From Streptomyces sp. Ru62 (GTDB lineage Bacteria > Actinomycetota > Actinomycetes > Streptomycetales > Streptomycetaceae), in contig NZ_PQSU01000009.1 of NCBI RefSeq assembly GCF_002920615.1, positions 124,001 through 188,000 on the forward strand: DNA of 64,000 nt, in the 5' to 3' direction. The stretch's first letter is position 1. Each line of letters opens with the position of its first letter. Both the position numbers and the translations under genes were made by a program. Under the pieces are notes generated by a model. It searched no databases. It was not told the DNA's origin and worked only from the letters and a program-made list of their open reading frames with translations. Positions 1 through 8,843 of this stretch are shown piece after piece.

Positions 1-174
1 ATGACCCATCCTTCCATCGAATAGCGATCGGAATCTATCGAGATTCGATAGGTGAAGCAAGGGCTGGGATGGAGGGTGTGCGGTAGTTGTCGCACGGTGG
101 CGGGACGACCCCGCCTCCCCTGGCACGGCGGTTGCGCAAGCGCCGGGGAGGTTCGCCGTGGCCACCTGATCGCT

Positions 175-345
175 TCAGGAGGTTCGCAGGCGGCGGAGCC
201 ATATGAGGTTGCAGGCCGGTCCGGGCAGGCCCGGGGGAGATCGGCGCGTCACTCGCAGCGGGTGCGGAGCCGTTTGAACTGGGGCGGTCAGGCGAAGGCG
301 CGCTCGACCAACCAGCGCACCTTGCCCAGTTGCCGGCCGTCGGCC
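175..345 (-). pseudogene. IS5-family transposase, C-terminal remnant
   Basis: Read on the minus strand, three frames together give a recognisable IS5-family transposase tail: GKVRWLVERAFA, then QFKRLRTRCE, then ACNLIWLRRLRTS ending at a stop at 175. Intact family members continue as WLVERAFAWLHQFKRLRxRYE...LACSxICLRRL. Here the Trp after ERAFA is TGA, a second TGA follows the RTRCE block, and at least one frameshift lies before the last block. Nothing upstream (346-926) could be matched to the transposase N-terminus, and no terminal inverted repeats were found. It is a dead fragment marking an old insertion. Confidence 0.75.
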
Positions 346-926
346 CGCTGCCGGCCGCGTCGCGCCGGCCTCGCCGCCGAAGGAGGTGCGGGAGTTCGAC
401 GGCACCGAGTATGTGCTGGAGCGGGGTATCCGGCCAGGCCCGATCCAATTCGCCAGACGGCACGGATCGGTTTCGCCACCCGGCACGCAACGCCATCGTG
501 CGCCGCGACACCGACGGCACCTACCGCACGCTGCTTGCCGATCGGCAGCGGCCCGGCGCGCCGCTGATCCAGCACCGCCTCGGGAACCGGGCCCGCCTGT
601 TTCGGTCGGCAACGGCCGGACGCTCCGCGCCGTTCCGCGTTCGCACACCATCGCATCTCCCGGAAAGCAATCCCCGCCCTGCCCCCGCAACCTCACCCAC
701 GCGTTCGTCGTGGCTGTCGTGGCCGCCTGCGCCGCCGTCGGCAACGACAGTGAACGCCGTCCAGCGCCCGGTGCGCGTTCACGTGTCGCCACGGCACCAC
801 GGCGCGACGACCGTCGCCCGAGTCCGGGGCTGCGATGCGGAGTCGTAGGTCGGATGACGGATGGCTCGGTGCCGGACCTGAGAAAACCTGATGGGGACCG
901 CATGAGTCCCATCAGGAAGGTATGTC
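346..926. other. Gene-poor stretch
   Basis: Open frames exist on both strands, as expected at this GC content, but none gives a family I recognise or has a convincing ribosome binding site. The stretch lies between the transposase scrap and the MoaF-like gene and may be further decayed mobile or flanking DNA. Confidence 0.5.
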
Positions 927-1247
927 ATGTCACAGGAGCGGATGACCGAGCGCCGGTACTTCGTCGACTTGGGCCTGCTGACCCTGGAAGTGCACTTCGA
1001 GTCCGAGGAACGCATGACCTTCACCGTCGTCGCCGGCGGGGGCATGGTGCCGGACGGTCACGTGGAGACGGTGGCCATCACCGCGGCGGAGATCCGGCCT
1101 GACGTGTTCCTCACATCCTGGAAGGAGGAGTCCGGCGCCACCATCACTCACCTGGAGGACTTCGAGCGCGGTGTGGTCCACTCGCGCATCACCCTGCCGG
1201 ACGGCACCCCGCTGGCCCTCACCGGCACCATCAAGCCGCTGGACTGA
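927..1247 (+). CDS. Small MoaF-like (calycin-type) protein
   Basis: 106 residues, starting at ATG 927 with AGGAAGG seven bases upstream. The protein is mostly predicted beta strand. Its C-terminal half (TSWKEESGATITHLEDFERG, then HSRITLPDGTPLALTGTIK) has the look of the MoaF C-terminal domain family, small lipocalin-like barrels found alone or fused to enzymes in actinomycetes. No signal peptide or membrane segment is visible. The gene appears monocistronic, with 347 bases before the next start. No function can be assigned beyond the fold guess. The start codon overlaps a TGTCACA heptamer, but no -10 box follows it. Confidence 0.6.
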   Translation: MSQERMTERRYFVDLGLLTLEVHFESEERMTFTVVAGGGMVPDGHVETVAITAAEIRPDVFLTSWKEESGATITHLEDFERGVVHSRITLPDGTPLALTGTIKPLD

Positions 1248-1594
1248 CGGCTGCGGCGCGTTCGCACGGCCCGCACGCCGCGCGACCGCGGAGAGCGTGG
1301 ACGGCACCGGTGGCATGCCCCACCGTCGGTGAGGTGCCGCGGATTTCAAGGGCGGCAGCTCGGCGGGGAGTTCGGCACAGTCGGTCCGGCCGAACCGTCG
1401 TAGCGGGAGGCCCGCGGTGGTCGGCGGCGGGCCGATGGCTACCGGGCTGGTACCGGGCAACGTCCGTCGGCCACCGGGCTCGTACCCGGGCGACGTCCGG
1501 CGGCCGATCATCGATTTTCCGACTGCCTGACGCTCTGTCAGTTCTACGACGGCGCAGGCCCAGTAGTGACCGCACGAGCACCAAGGAAGGCAGC
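1248..1594. other. Intergenic region with imperfect direct repeat
   Basis: No gene is seen. Positions 1437-1466 and 1469-1499 form an imperfect tandem direct repeat of about 30 bases (blocks ACCGGGCT, GTACC and ACGTCCG in both copies). A stronger region for transcription of the downstream dehydrogenase may lie around 1515-1575, but no clear -35/-10 pair could be fixed. Confidence 0.5.
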
Positions 1595-2557
1595 ATGTCG
1601 GCAGACGCCATCGGCAAACCCGTGGTCTGGATACCGTACGAGCCGAAGGAACTCGGGGACCTTCCCGAGGAACTGGACTGTCACCTCTGGGACGGCACCG
1701 AGTTGTACCCCACCCCCGTCGAGGATGTCCGCTTCCTGACCGGTTTCCCCGGCACGACCGGGTACGGCTCGCTAGTCGACGCGCTGTCCCGCAGCCGCGG
1801 CCTCGACATCCTCCAGGTGCTCAGCTCCGGGTACGACTATCTCCTGCCCCATCTGGACCTGCTGCCGTCCGGTGCCCGACTGTGCACGGGACGCGGAGTG
1901 CACGCCGGTCCGACCGCCGAGCTGGCCGTCGGCCTGCTCATCGCCTCCGCACGCGGCATCGGCCGGTTCGCGCGTGAGCAGGGCCGCGAGGAGTGGAAGC
2001 CGCGCAGTCTCACCACTCTCGGCGGCAAGCGCGTCCTCGTGGTGGGGCAGGGGCCGGTGGGCCGGGCCGTCGCCGAACGGCTCAGGGTGCTCGGCTGCAC
2101 GGTGGTCCGGCTCGCGCGCACGCCCCGCACCACCGCGGACGGCGTGGTTCACGGCGCCGAGGCCCTCCACGACCTCCTTCCGGCCATGAACGCGGTCGTC
2201 CTGTGTGCGCCGGCGACCGACCGGACGCGTGCCATGTTCGACGCACGGACCCTGGCCCTGCTGCCCGACGGCGCCATAGTCGTCAATGTCGGCCGGGGCG
2301 AACTCGTCGACACCGACGCGCTGACCAGCGAGGTGGCGAGCGGTCGGCTGCTGGCCGCCCTCGACGTCACCGACCCCGAGCCACTGCCCGCCGGCCACCC
2401 CCTGTGGCAGTTGCCCGACGCGCTGCTGACCCCACACGTCGGAGCGTTCACGGACGCCTTCGAGGATGCTTCCCGGGAGTTTCTCCGGCGGCAGCTGCGG
2501 CGCTACGCCGAGGGAACGCCCCTTGAGAACACGGTCCTGACCGCTCCCGGGCGATGA
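1595..2557 (+). CDS. D-2-hydroxyacid dehydrogenase family protein
   Basis: 320 residues from ATG 1595, preceded by AAGGAAGG; the longer upstream frame has no such site. The NAD-binding Rossmann motif is GQGPVG in VLVVGQGPVGRAVAERL. The family's catalytic residues are in place: Arg in VNVGRGELVDTDAL, Glu in TDPEPLP and His in LTPHVG. It should oxidise or reduce a 2-keto/2-hydroxy acid with NAD(P)H in the cytoplasm; the substrate cannot be read from sequence. Length is normal for the family. It stands alone, and the next gene downstream is a decayed gene on the opposite strand. Confidence 0.88.
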   Translation: MSADAIGKPVVWIPYEPKELGDLPEELDCHLWDGTELYPTPVEDVRFLTGFPGTTGYGSLVDALSRSRGLDILQVLSSGYDYLLPHLDLLPSGARLCTGRGVHAGPTAELAVGLLIASARGIGRFAREQGREEWKPRSLTTLGGKRVLVVGQGPVGRAVAERLRVLGCTVVRLARTPRTTADGVVHGAEALHDLLPAMNAVVLCAPATDRTRAMFDARTLALLPDGAIVVNVGRGELVDTDALTSEVASGRLLAALDVTDPEPLPAGHPLWQLPDALLTPHVGAFTDAFEDASREFLRRQLRRYAEGTPLENTVLTAPGR

Positions 2558-2559
2558 GC

Positions 2560-2910
2560 TTCGTCCCGCACCAACCGGAACCTGTCGACACCTTCGCGGC
2601 ACCAGCCGGGCTGCACCGGCCGGCCGCCGGAGACAAGCAGCAGGTGGTACCGGCTGAGGCGGGCCTTGGCAGGCGCACCCCTTGCAAGCCACCCGGCGAC
2701 CACCGTCGCCAGGTGACCGCCTGGCGGAACACTTCGAGCGGCCGCTCGACGGTGTCGCCACCGATCGTGTCGAGTACGACGTCGATGTCGCGGACCGACT
2801 CGCGAAGCCGACCGCCGCGTAGTCGACCATTCCGTCGGCACCGAACCCCCTCCCGGTCGACCGCGACTCGGAGGGCCGACTGGAGCGCGACACCCGGGGG
2901 TGCGGCCCCG
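2560..2910 (-). pseudogene. Zinc-type quinone oxidoreductase remnant
   Basis: Minus-strand pieces in different frames resemble the C-terminal half of an NADP-dependent quinone oxidoreductase: GMVDYAAVGFA, then SVRDIDVVLDTIGGDTVERP, then PGGHLATVVAG, then AKARLSRYHLLLVSGG. The DVVLDTIGGDT block is characteristic of the MDR superfamily cofactor domain. Frame changes separate the blocks, the cofactor-binding and N-terminal domains are missing, and the fragment runs into the 3' end of the YceI gene region. I call it a truncated, frameshifted relic. Confidence 0.72.
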
Positions 2911-2919
2911 TGTGAAGAC

Positions 2920-3825
2920 CTACTGCGGCGGCGTGGGCGTGTCGTGGGTGCGGTACATCGCCTGGACGTCCAGCTCCAGTTGGACGGTCGGTCCGACGAC
3001 GGCGATGCCGCGGGCCAGCATGGAGCGCCAGTTGAGGGTGAAGTCCTCCCGATGCAGTTCCGCCTTCGCGAGAGCCGCGCAGCGCAGTTCCTGTTCGTAG
3101 CCTCCGTTGACCATCCCGAGGTAGGTGGTGTCGAGGCCGACGGAGCGGCTGGTGCCGTGCATGGTGAGTGTGCCGTGCAGGGTCCACTTGGAGCCGCCGC
3201 GGTGGGCGAACCGGGTGCTGGTGAAGTCGATGTACGGGTAGCGTTCGACGTCCAGGAAGTCGGCGGAACGCAGGTGGTTGTCGCGGGTGTTGTTGCCCGT
3301 GGTGACGCTGGAGGCGTCGATGCGCACCGAGACACTTGAGTCGGCCATGTTCGGTGCGATGCGGATGCCGCCCTGGAAGCGGGTGAACCGCCCGTGGACA
3401 TGGGCCATGCCCACGTGCTTGGCGATGAACCGGATAGCGGTGTGCGGGGGGTCGAACAACCAGGTTCCGGCTGTGGGAAGTTCCATCTGGCGGGCCGGCT
3501 GGAGCGCGACGCGCACCGGGGGCAGAGCCACCCCGGCGGCGATGTCGAGGGTCTCGCGGGCGGGTGACAGGCCCTCAGCCGCGATCATCACGCTGTAGGA
3601 GCCCGGTGGCAGCGTCGCTATGAAGTACCCGTGGGGATCCGTGGTGCCGCGTGTCGCGACCCTGTGGCTGTCCAGCGCGGTCACAGTGACCTCGGCTCCG
3701 CCCATGGGCTGCTCCATGGGATCGACGACCTCGAAGCCGAACGCGCCGGCACCGGGCGGCAGGGGGACCGAGATGCTCGGTCCGGCATCGTGGGAACGCC
3801 GACGTCGGAGCAGCCCGAGAGCCAT
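2920..3825 (-). CDS. YceI family protein with N-terminal carboxypeptidase-regulatory-like domain
   Basis: 301 residues from ATG 3825 (an upstream GTG at 3834 abuts the AAGAAGG ribosome site, so the ATG fits better). Residues ~25-105 form a transthyretin-like, carboxypeptidase-regulatory-like beta sandwich (AEVTVTALDSHRVATRGTTD, GYFIATLPPGSYSV). Residues ~110-290 are a YceI lipocalin domain: GTWLFDPPHTAIRFIAKHVG, GRFTRFQGGI, RYPYIDFTSTRF, GTLTMHGTSRSV. YceI proteins bind polyprenyl or other long lipids. No signal peptide is evident, so this one is probably cytoplasmic or membrane-peripheral. The two-domain layout is common in Streptomyces. The 740 bases upstream are empty, so the gene has its own promoter. 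Confidence 0.85.
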   Translation of the reverse strand: MALGLLRRRRSHDAGPSISVPLPPGAGAFGFEVVDPMEQPMGGAEVTVTALDSHRVATRGTTDPHGYFIATLPPGSYSVMIAAEGLSPARETLDIAAGVALPPVRVALQPARQMELPTAGTWLFDPPHTAIRFIAKHVGMAHVHGRFTRFQGGIRIAPNMADSSVSVRIDASSVTTGNNTRDNHLRSADFLDVERYPYIDFTSTRFAHRGGSKWTLHGTLTMHGTSRSVGLDTTYLGMVNGGYEQELRCAALAKAELHREDFTLNWRSMLARGIAVVGPTVQLELDVQAMYRTHDTPTPPQ

Positions 3826-4566
3826 GGAGTTCACCCTTCTTCACCTGCGTCACCGTCACGCGATCCGCTCAGACGATTGCGTTCGCGGTCGCCAAGAATC
3901 GTCGGCGACAGGAGGACGGACGCGGAGCCAGTAGTTCCGTTGGAGATCATAAAGCCCTCCGGGCGCAGGCGACTGGCCCCGTCCTCGATGCTGCCCGCCC
4001 AGCCCGGCGGTGGATATGGGGCCAGATATCAGGATATCGACCTGCCATATCAGCACACTCGACTTCGATGCTTTGCAGCAATGCTGCGGCGAAGGGCACG
4101 GAAAGGGACCGTGATATTCACAACCGGTCTGCCACTTCCCCACGGACCTGACACAGACTCCAGGCGGCGCGCCCCGACCGCGAGACCGGCAGAGTCGCGT
4201 GCCTACTGCCCGCGCCGGCGCCGCGGATCGGACGGACACACCGGCGACGGACACCCGTCCACAGGCGGGGCGTTGTTCTTCGCGGCACCGTCCGTCAGCG
4301 CCGCCGGGACATTCCCGAACTGGGGTGATCGGGAAGGACGCGCCGGTCAGCGGCGCTGCGACGGCTGCGAGGACTCGGGCTCGTTCGCCTGGTCAACGCC
4401 GCGCATCAAGCAGTGGGCCGCCGTCGCGCCGCCGGCCGCGTCATTCTGCTCTCCTTCGCCCTGTGCCAGGCAGGTGAGCGACCGAGCGCCACTGAACCCC
4501 GCAATGGTTGCGAACGGCCGATGAGAAGCCTGCGCGGCGCGTCGTCAGGCCGCGCCGCGCAGGCGG
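3826..4566. other. Long intergenic region with AT-richer patch
   Basis: No convincing gene in either direction. A locally AT-richer patch at about 4010-4060 contains repeated hexamers (two GATATC about 8 bases apart, and ATATC/ATATG variants around them), which may be part of a regulator site or promoter for the YceI gene. The remainder shows nothing I can name. Confidence 0.4.
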
Positions 4567-5754
4567 TCAGGGTGTCAGCTCGGCCACCCGCGACCGCTCC
4601 GGCGAGGGCCGCAGGACGCCGGCCGCTGCGGCAGCCGTCGCGCAGAACAGGGCGAGGAGCAGGAAGGTGCGGTTGAGGGCCATGACATGGGTCATCCAGC
4701 CGATGACAGCGGGTCCGGCGAGCATGCCGATGTAGCCGAGTCCGGCGACCCGGGACACATTGGTGCCGGCGGCCGCGGGGTCGGTGTGTCCCGCGGCACT
4801 GAACAGTTGCGGGATACAGCCGGACAGGCCCAGACCGAACAGCGCCCAGCCGGCCAGTGCCCCCGGGACCCATGGCGAGAAGGTCACGACCGTGATGCCG
4901 ACGGCGGCCAGGGCCGAGCCGCCCCGCAGGACGGCGACGGGCCCGAACCGCGCGGATATCCGGTCCGCCAGGAGCCTGCCGATGGTCATCGTCGCCGCGT
5001 ACGTCCCATACGCGAAGGCGGCGGTGCTCTCCGGCGCGCCCAGAACGGTCTTCAGATGCAGGACGCTCCAGTCGTTGGCGGCTCCCTCACACAGCATGAT
5101 CAGCAGAGCCAGTACGGCCAGGAGCCAGATCCGCGTGGGAACGGATCGGTTCCTCACCTCCGGCTCCCCCTCCGTATCGGTCACGGGGGCGGCCGGCTCG
5201 GCGGGCAGTAGACCACGGGCCGATACCAGGGAGGTGACGACGCCGACGCCTGCGGCGACGCCCAGCGTCGTGGTCGGGTGCCATCCGATGCCGCCGGCCA
5301 CGGCGCCGGCGAGCGCGGCCAGGACGCCCCCGACGGAGAACGTGGCGTGGAAGGCCGACATGACGGGCCGTTCGTACGCCTTCTCCACCTGCACGGCGTG
5401 CGCGTTCATGCTCACGTCGAGGGTGCCGTTCCCGAAACCGAAGACCAGCAGTGCTGCTCCGAGGGCCCACGGTTCCTGGGCGAGACCGGGCAGCACCAGG
5501 GTCACGCTGCACAGCACTCCGGCCGCCGGGACGACGCTGCGCGTGCCGAGCCGGTCGGACAGACGCCCGCCGACCTGCATGCCGGCGAAGGCCCCTGCCC
5601 CCAGCAGCACGAGGAACCCGCCCAGGGCCGCGTGACTGATGCCCACGCGTTCCTCGACGGCCGGGATCTGTACCACCCACATGCCCAGCAACGTGCCATT
5701 GAGGATGAAATAGACAAACGTCACAAAGCGTGAGACGCGCAGCGCTCTTTCCAT
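4567..5754 (-). CDS. MFS transporter (YbjJ-like, 12 TM)
   Basis: 395 residues from ATG 5754. About twelve hydrophobic segments are visible, with the MFS loop motif after TM2 (GGRLSDRLGTRSVVPAAG) and a second copy in the C-terminal half (GRLLADRISARFGPVAVLRG), plus a central polar loop rich in Pro/Glu. The sequence resembles the YbjJ/FucP-like group of transporters. It is divergent from a DeoR-type regulator with only about 75 bases between starts, so the two probably share an operator and the regulator likely controls the transporter. Substrate is unknown; DeoR partners usually sense sugar phosphates or nucleosides. Confidence 0.88.
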   Translation of the reverse strand: MERALRVSRFVTFVYFILNGTLLGMWVVQIPAVEERVGISHAALGGFLVLLGAGAFAGMQVGGRLSDRLGTRSVVPAAGVLCSVTLVLPGLAQEPWALGAALLVFGFGNGTLDVSMNAHAVQVEKAYERPVMSAFHATFSVGGVLAALAGAVAGGIGWHPTTTLGVAAGVGVVTSLVSARGLLPAEPAAPVTDTEGEPEVRNRSVPTRIWLLAVLALLIMLCEGAANDWSVLHLKTVLGAPESTAAFAYGTYAATMTIGRLLADRISARFGPVAVLRGGSALAAVGITVVTFSPWVPGALAGWALFGLGLSGCIPQLFSAAGHTDPAAAGTNVSRVAGLGYIGMLAGPAVIGWMTHVMALNRTFLLLALFCATAAAAAGVLRPSPERSRVAELTP

Positions 5755-5766
5755 GGGGACACCATA

Positions 5767-5819
5767 ACGAACATAGACTCTGTTTGTAACGAGGGCGTTC
5801 GAACGTCTCACATGTTCGG
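5767..5819. promoter_or_regulatory. Divergent MFS/DeoR operator candidate
   Basis: The intergenic gap holds a perfect 10-base palindrome CGTTCGAACG at 5796-5805, flanked by the arms CGAACAT (from 5768) and ATGTTCG (ending about 5818), which are reverse complements of each other. All share the GTTCG/CGAAC element. This arrangement suits a dimeric or tetrameric DeoR-type repressor acting on both genes. It is inferred from symmetry and position only. Confidence 0.5.
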
Positions 5820-5830
5820 TAGGAGTGGTG

Positions 5831-6604
5831 TTGAATCACGGTATGAGCACCGTGGAACGTCATCGACTGATCGCCCAGGCCGTCCAGAAGGCGGGAACGG
5901 CCACAGTCGCGGAACTGGCCGGCCTGACGGGTGCCTCGGAAATGACCGTCCGTCGGGATCTGGACCACTTGGCCGCGCAAGGCGTCCTCGAACGGTTCCG
6001 CGGCGGGGCTCGCACGCTCCTCCTGCGAGGGGACGAACCGCCCTTCGCGCTGCGCGCCCATGAAGCCGTCGACGCCAAACGCCGGATTGCGGCGGAGGTG
6101 GCCGCGCTCATCGCCGACGGTGAGACCGTCCTGCTGGACAGCGGCACGACCTGTCTGGAAGTCGCGCGCCTGCTGCGCGGACGGCAGATCACCGTGATGC
6201 CCCTGTCACTGCAGGCGATCGATGTCCTCAGCAGCGCCCCCGAGCCGACCGCACTCCTCGTGCCCGGGGGCCGGCCCCGTGCCGGCGAAGGAGCCCTCAC
6301 CGGGCCCCTCACCCTGGCCTCCCTGTCGGTGTTGCGGTTCGACACCGCCGTCCTGGGCTGCTGCGGTCTGACCGCCGGCGACGGCATGACCGCCTACGAC
6401 CTCGACGAAGCAGCGGTGAAGAAAGCGGTCATCACATCGGCACGTCGCGTCATCGCGGCCACCGACGGCAGCAAACTCGGCCGCACCACACACGCCTACG
6501 TCGGACCCTCCACCCTGGTCGACATCCTCGTCACCGACGCCACCGCGCCCGCCGACGAGACCACCGCACTGGAGAACAGCGGCACCACTCTCAAGATCGT
6601 GTGA
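5831..6604 (+). CDS. DeoR/GlpR-family transcriptional regulator
   Basis: About 254-258 residues. AGGAG at 5821-5825 best serves TTG 5831; ATG 5843 is a plausible alternative, so the start is uncertain. The N-terminus is the DeoR winged helix (RHRLIAQAVQKAGTATVAEL, then SEMTVRRDLDHLAAQGVLER, then the family's GGAR). The C-terminal sensor domain shows the DeoR effector motifs, including ALIADGETVLLDSGTTCLEV and the later DLDEAAVKKAVI. It probably represses itself and the divergent MFS gene, responding to a phosphorylated ligand. Confidence 0.88.
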   Translation: MNHGMSTVERHRLIAQAVQKAGTATVAELAGLTGASEMTVRRDLDHLAAQGVLERFRGGARTLLLRGDEPPFALRAHEAVDAKRRIAAEVAALIADGETVLLDSGTTCLEVARLLRGRQITVMPLSLQAIDVLSSAPEPTALLVPGGRPRAGEGALTGPLTLASLSVLRFDTAVLGCCGLTAGDGMTAYDLDEAAVKKAVITSARRVIAATDGSKLGRTTHAYVGPSTLVDILVTDATAPADETTALENSGTTLKIV

Positions 6605-6739
6605 ACCGTCCATCGCAACCCGGCCCCCCGACGGAAACGCACGTCTCGCTCGGCCGTGGTAGCCGCTGGTTGCGCGGTGGCGGGGGCCTGTCCGCGGCTG
6701 GCGGCCTCATCCCACGGCCTGGGTGAGCCGACCGGGTGG

Positions 6740-7393
6740 TCAGGAGCGGACGTTCGCCCGGACCGCCTCTTGGATGGGGGTCGATCCTGTGTTGAGTTCG
6801 AGGATCTGCCGGCCGATCCGCGGCTCGTGAAGCAGTTCGGCGAGCGTGGCGGCCACGTCCTCGCGGGCGATCTGGCCGTGGAACTCGGCCGGCCCGAGGG
6901 ACACGGTGCCGATTCCCGGGTCGTCGACAAGGAGGGACGGACGGAGGATCAGCCAGTTCAGGTCGCTGCGGCTGAGAGCGACATCCGCACTCTTCTTCAC
7001 GGCGAAGTAGTACTCGACCTCGTCGCCGAGGCTGCGTTCCCGCCACGCTTCCGGAAGCACCGACACCAGCACGAAGCGCTCCACACCGGCGAGGCGTGCC
7101 GCATTGACCGCCTTGACGACCCCGTCGCCGTCGATGGCTTGCGTGACCTCCTTGCTGCCGCCGTTCGAGCCGGCGCTGAAGACGATCACGTCGACGCCGC
7201 CGAATGCCGCCGCCAGTTCCTCCACCGTCATGCCGGCAAGGTCGCCGATCGTTGCCCGAACGCCGTGCGCGGCGAGGGCGGCCCGCTGGTCATCCCGGCG
7301 AACGAGCCCGTGGACGGTGTCTCCCCGAGAACGCAGTCTCCGCGCCAGCGCATCGCCGATGCCGCCGGTGATGCCGATGATGAAGACGTCCAC
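6740..7393 (-). CDS. NAD(P)H-binding SDR-type oxidoreductase (NmrA/NAD(P)-binding domain)
   Basis: 217 residues if it starts at GTG 7393, which has GGAG eight bases upstream; the longer frame to 7459 lacks a ribosome site. The N-terminus carries the dinucleotide motif GITGGIG in VDVFIIGITGGIGDALARRL. The middle has DVIVFSAGSNGGS and RFVLVSVLPEAW, and the C-terminal part has LILRPSLLVDDPG, as in atypical SDR proteins that lack a classic catalytic tetrad. It is related to the NmrA-like proteins later in this window but more distant. Catalytic role is unknown. It has no ECF41-type promoter upstream. Confidence 0.8.
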   Translation of the reverse strand: MDVFIIGITGGIGDALARRLRSRGDTVHGLVRRDDQRAALAAHGVRATIGDLAGMTVEELAAAFGGVDVIVFSAGSNGGSKEVTQAIDGDGVVKAVNAARLAGVERFVLVSVLPEAWRERSLGDEVEYYFAVKKSADVALSRSDLNWLILRPSLLVDDPGIGTVSLGPAEFHGQIAREDVAATLAELLHEPRIGRQILELNTGSTPIQEAVRANVRS

Positions 7394-8140
7394 GCCGGAT
7401 GCTCCGTTCTCTCGATGCGACGCTTCGGCTCCGTCACGAGACCTGTTCCCTGCGATCAACGGCGCGTGTTCGCACGGGTATTCCGGCCGAGCGCAGGGGC
7501 TGCCGTCGTGTCATGACCGCCGCCCGGCGCGATCAGTTCGGTCCCTGGGACGGAGTCCTGCGCGGTCGCCTCGCTGACCGGCACCGCCGGCAGCAGTCAC
7601 ACGGTGTCGGTGACGCTGCTCCGCTTGCGGCCCACGGTCTTCTTCGCCGCGTCCGTGCCCCCGCACCGCGGCCGGGACGCTGGTGGAGGTGTTCACGCTG
7701 TGGGCATCGGACGACGTCGTCGGGCCGGGCAGCCGTCGGCCCGTACGACCGTGTCCGGACGCGTCCCGCAATCTCCGCACGCGGGCGAATAGTGCGGCGT
7801 AGGCTGGGTGGCGACGTCCCGGTGGTTCTCCCCCGTACCACCGGGACGTCGCATTTCAGCGCTGTCCCGGATCCGGCGGACGCCGCCGCCCGGTCGGAGC
7901 CGGTACGGGTCTGCTCGCGCTGCTGCTCGGGCCACCGGGCGACCTCGTCCTCGACACAGCGCGTCGCCTCCCGTGTCCACCTGGCGGTGTGCCGCTTCTC
8001 CCGAGAGTGGGTGAGGGGGAAACGCAAACCGGATCGACGTCTTCGGTACGTTCACGCTCCGCGGGCTCGCCCACCGCGCGAACTCAGCAGTTCACCGTGC
8101 GGTCGGCGGCCCTGGCGGGCGCAGGTGAAGGGCGGAGCTA
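7394..8140. other. Gene-poor region
   Basis: No coding region that I can support. The only notable structure is a perfect inverted repeat at 7811-7852, listed separately. Both strands have long open frames of arginine-rich, low-information translation typical of non-coding GC-rich DNA. Confidence 0.5.
7811..7852. repeat. Perfect 16-bp inverted repeat, 10-base loop
   Basis: Arms GCGACGTCCCGGTGGT (7811-7826) and its exact reverse complement (7837-7852) flank the loop TCTCCCCCGT. The predicted hairpin is very stable and symmetric, could act as a bidirectional terminator, and lacks a U-tract. No intact gene lies within 400 bases on either side, so it may be the terminator of a lost gene. Confidence 0.8.
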
Positions 8141-8831
8141 CTGAATCGGTTCCGCATCGGCCGGAAGCCCTCGTCCGGCCGGGCGCCCGGTCGATGAATT
8201 CGCCGCATGACCAGTTCCCGCCGCTTGATGAAAGCCGTCATCCCGACCGCCGGACCGGGCACGCGATTCCTTCCGGCGACGAAAGCCGTGCCGAAGGCAT
8301 CGAGGAAGTGGGCGAACGCGTAGTCCGCCCCCAGTTCCCCCGCCAGGGCGGCCGACCCGCCGACCGCGCCCAGCAGCCACATCCGCGGCGGCACGGGCGG
8401 GGCCTGCGCCCCCTCCCCCGCTTCCGGCTCGGCACCGTCCATGCCGAGGAGCACCCGCAGCGCCCGCACCCGCTCCGGGAAGTCGTGGGCCGGACCGCCC
8501 GCGCGGCCGAGGCCCAGGTCGACCCGGTCCGGGTACAGCGAGGCCAGTACGCCGAAGACCTCGGCGACCTTCACCGGCGAGTAGCGGGGCAGCAGCACCC
8601 CGCCGGTGCCCACCCGCATCCGGCTCGTGCGGGCCGGCAGGACCGCCGCCAGGACCTCCGGCGCGCTGCCGGCGAACCCCGGCGATCCATGGTGCTCGGC
8701 CACTCAGTAGCGGACGTAACCCCACTCCTCGGCGGCCTGCGCCAGGTCGACCGAGGCCCGCAGGGCGTCGGCCGGGGTGAAGCCCGCGCCGACGGGCGAC
8801 TGGTCCAGCACCGACAACCGCGGGACCATCG
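8140..8831 (-). pseudogene. Luciferase-like (MsnO8-type LLM) monooxygenase, nonsense and frame decay
   Basis: The reading frame begins at about 8831 with MVPRLSVLDQSPVGAG, typical of MsnO8-family flavin monooxygenases, and reaches EEWGYVRY. A TGA at 8704-8706 then occurs where relatives have Trp (YWVAEHHG). The same frame resumes as VAEHHGSPGFAGSAPEVL and RTSRMRVGTGGVLLPRYSPVKVAE. After LGADYAFAHFLD the sequence departs from the family and the normal C-terminal ~130 residues are missing. A single Trp-to-stop change plus 3' loss indicates a recently dead gene. Confidence 0.78.
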
Positions 8832-8843
8832 GCGCTGCTCCTC

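Noticed and set aside
928..954. TGTCACA at the start of the MoaF-like gene
   Set aside because: It overlaps the start codon (ATGTCACAG) and has CGCC where the -10 should be; coincidence of coding sequence.
4199..4477. Possible small gene in the 3.8-4.6 kb gap
   Set aside because: Arg/Pro/Ser-rich translation without a ribosome site or recognisable motif; typical random open frame in GC-rich DNA.
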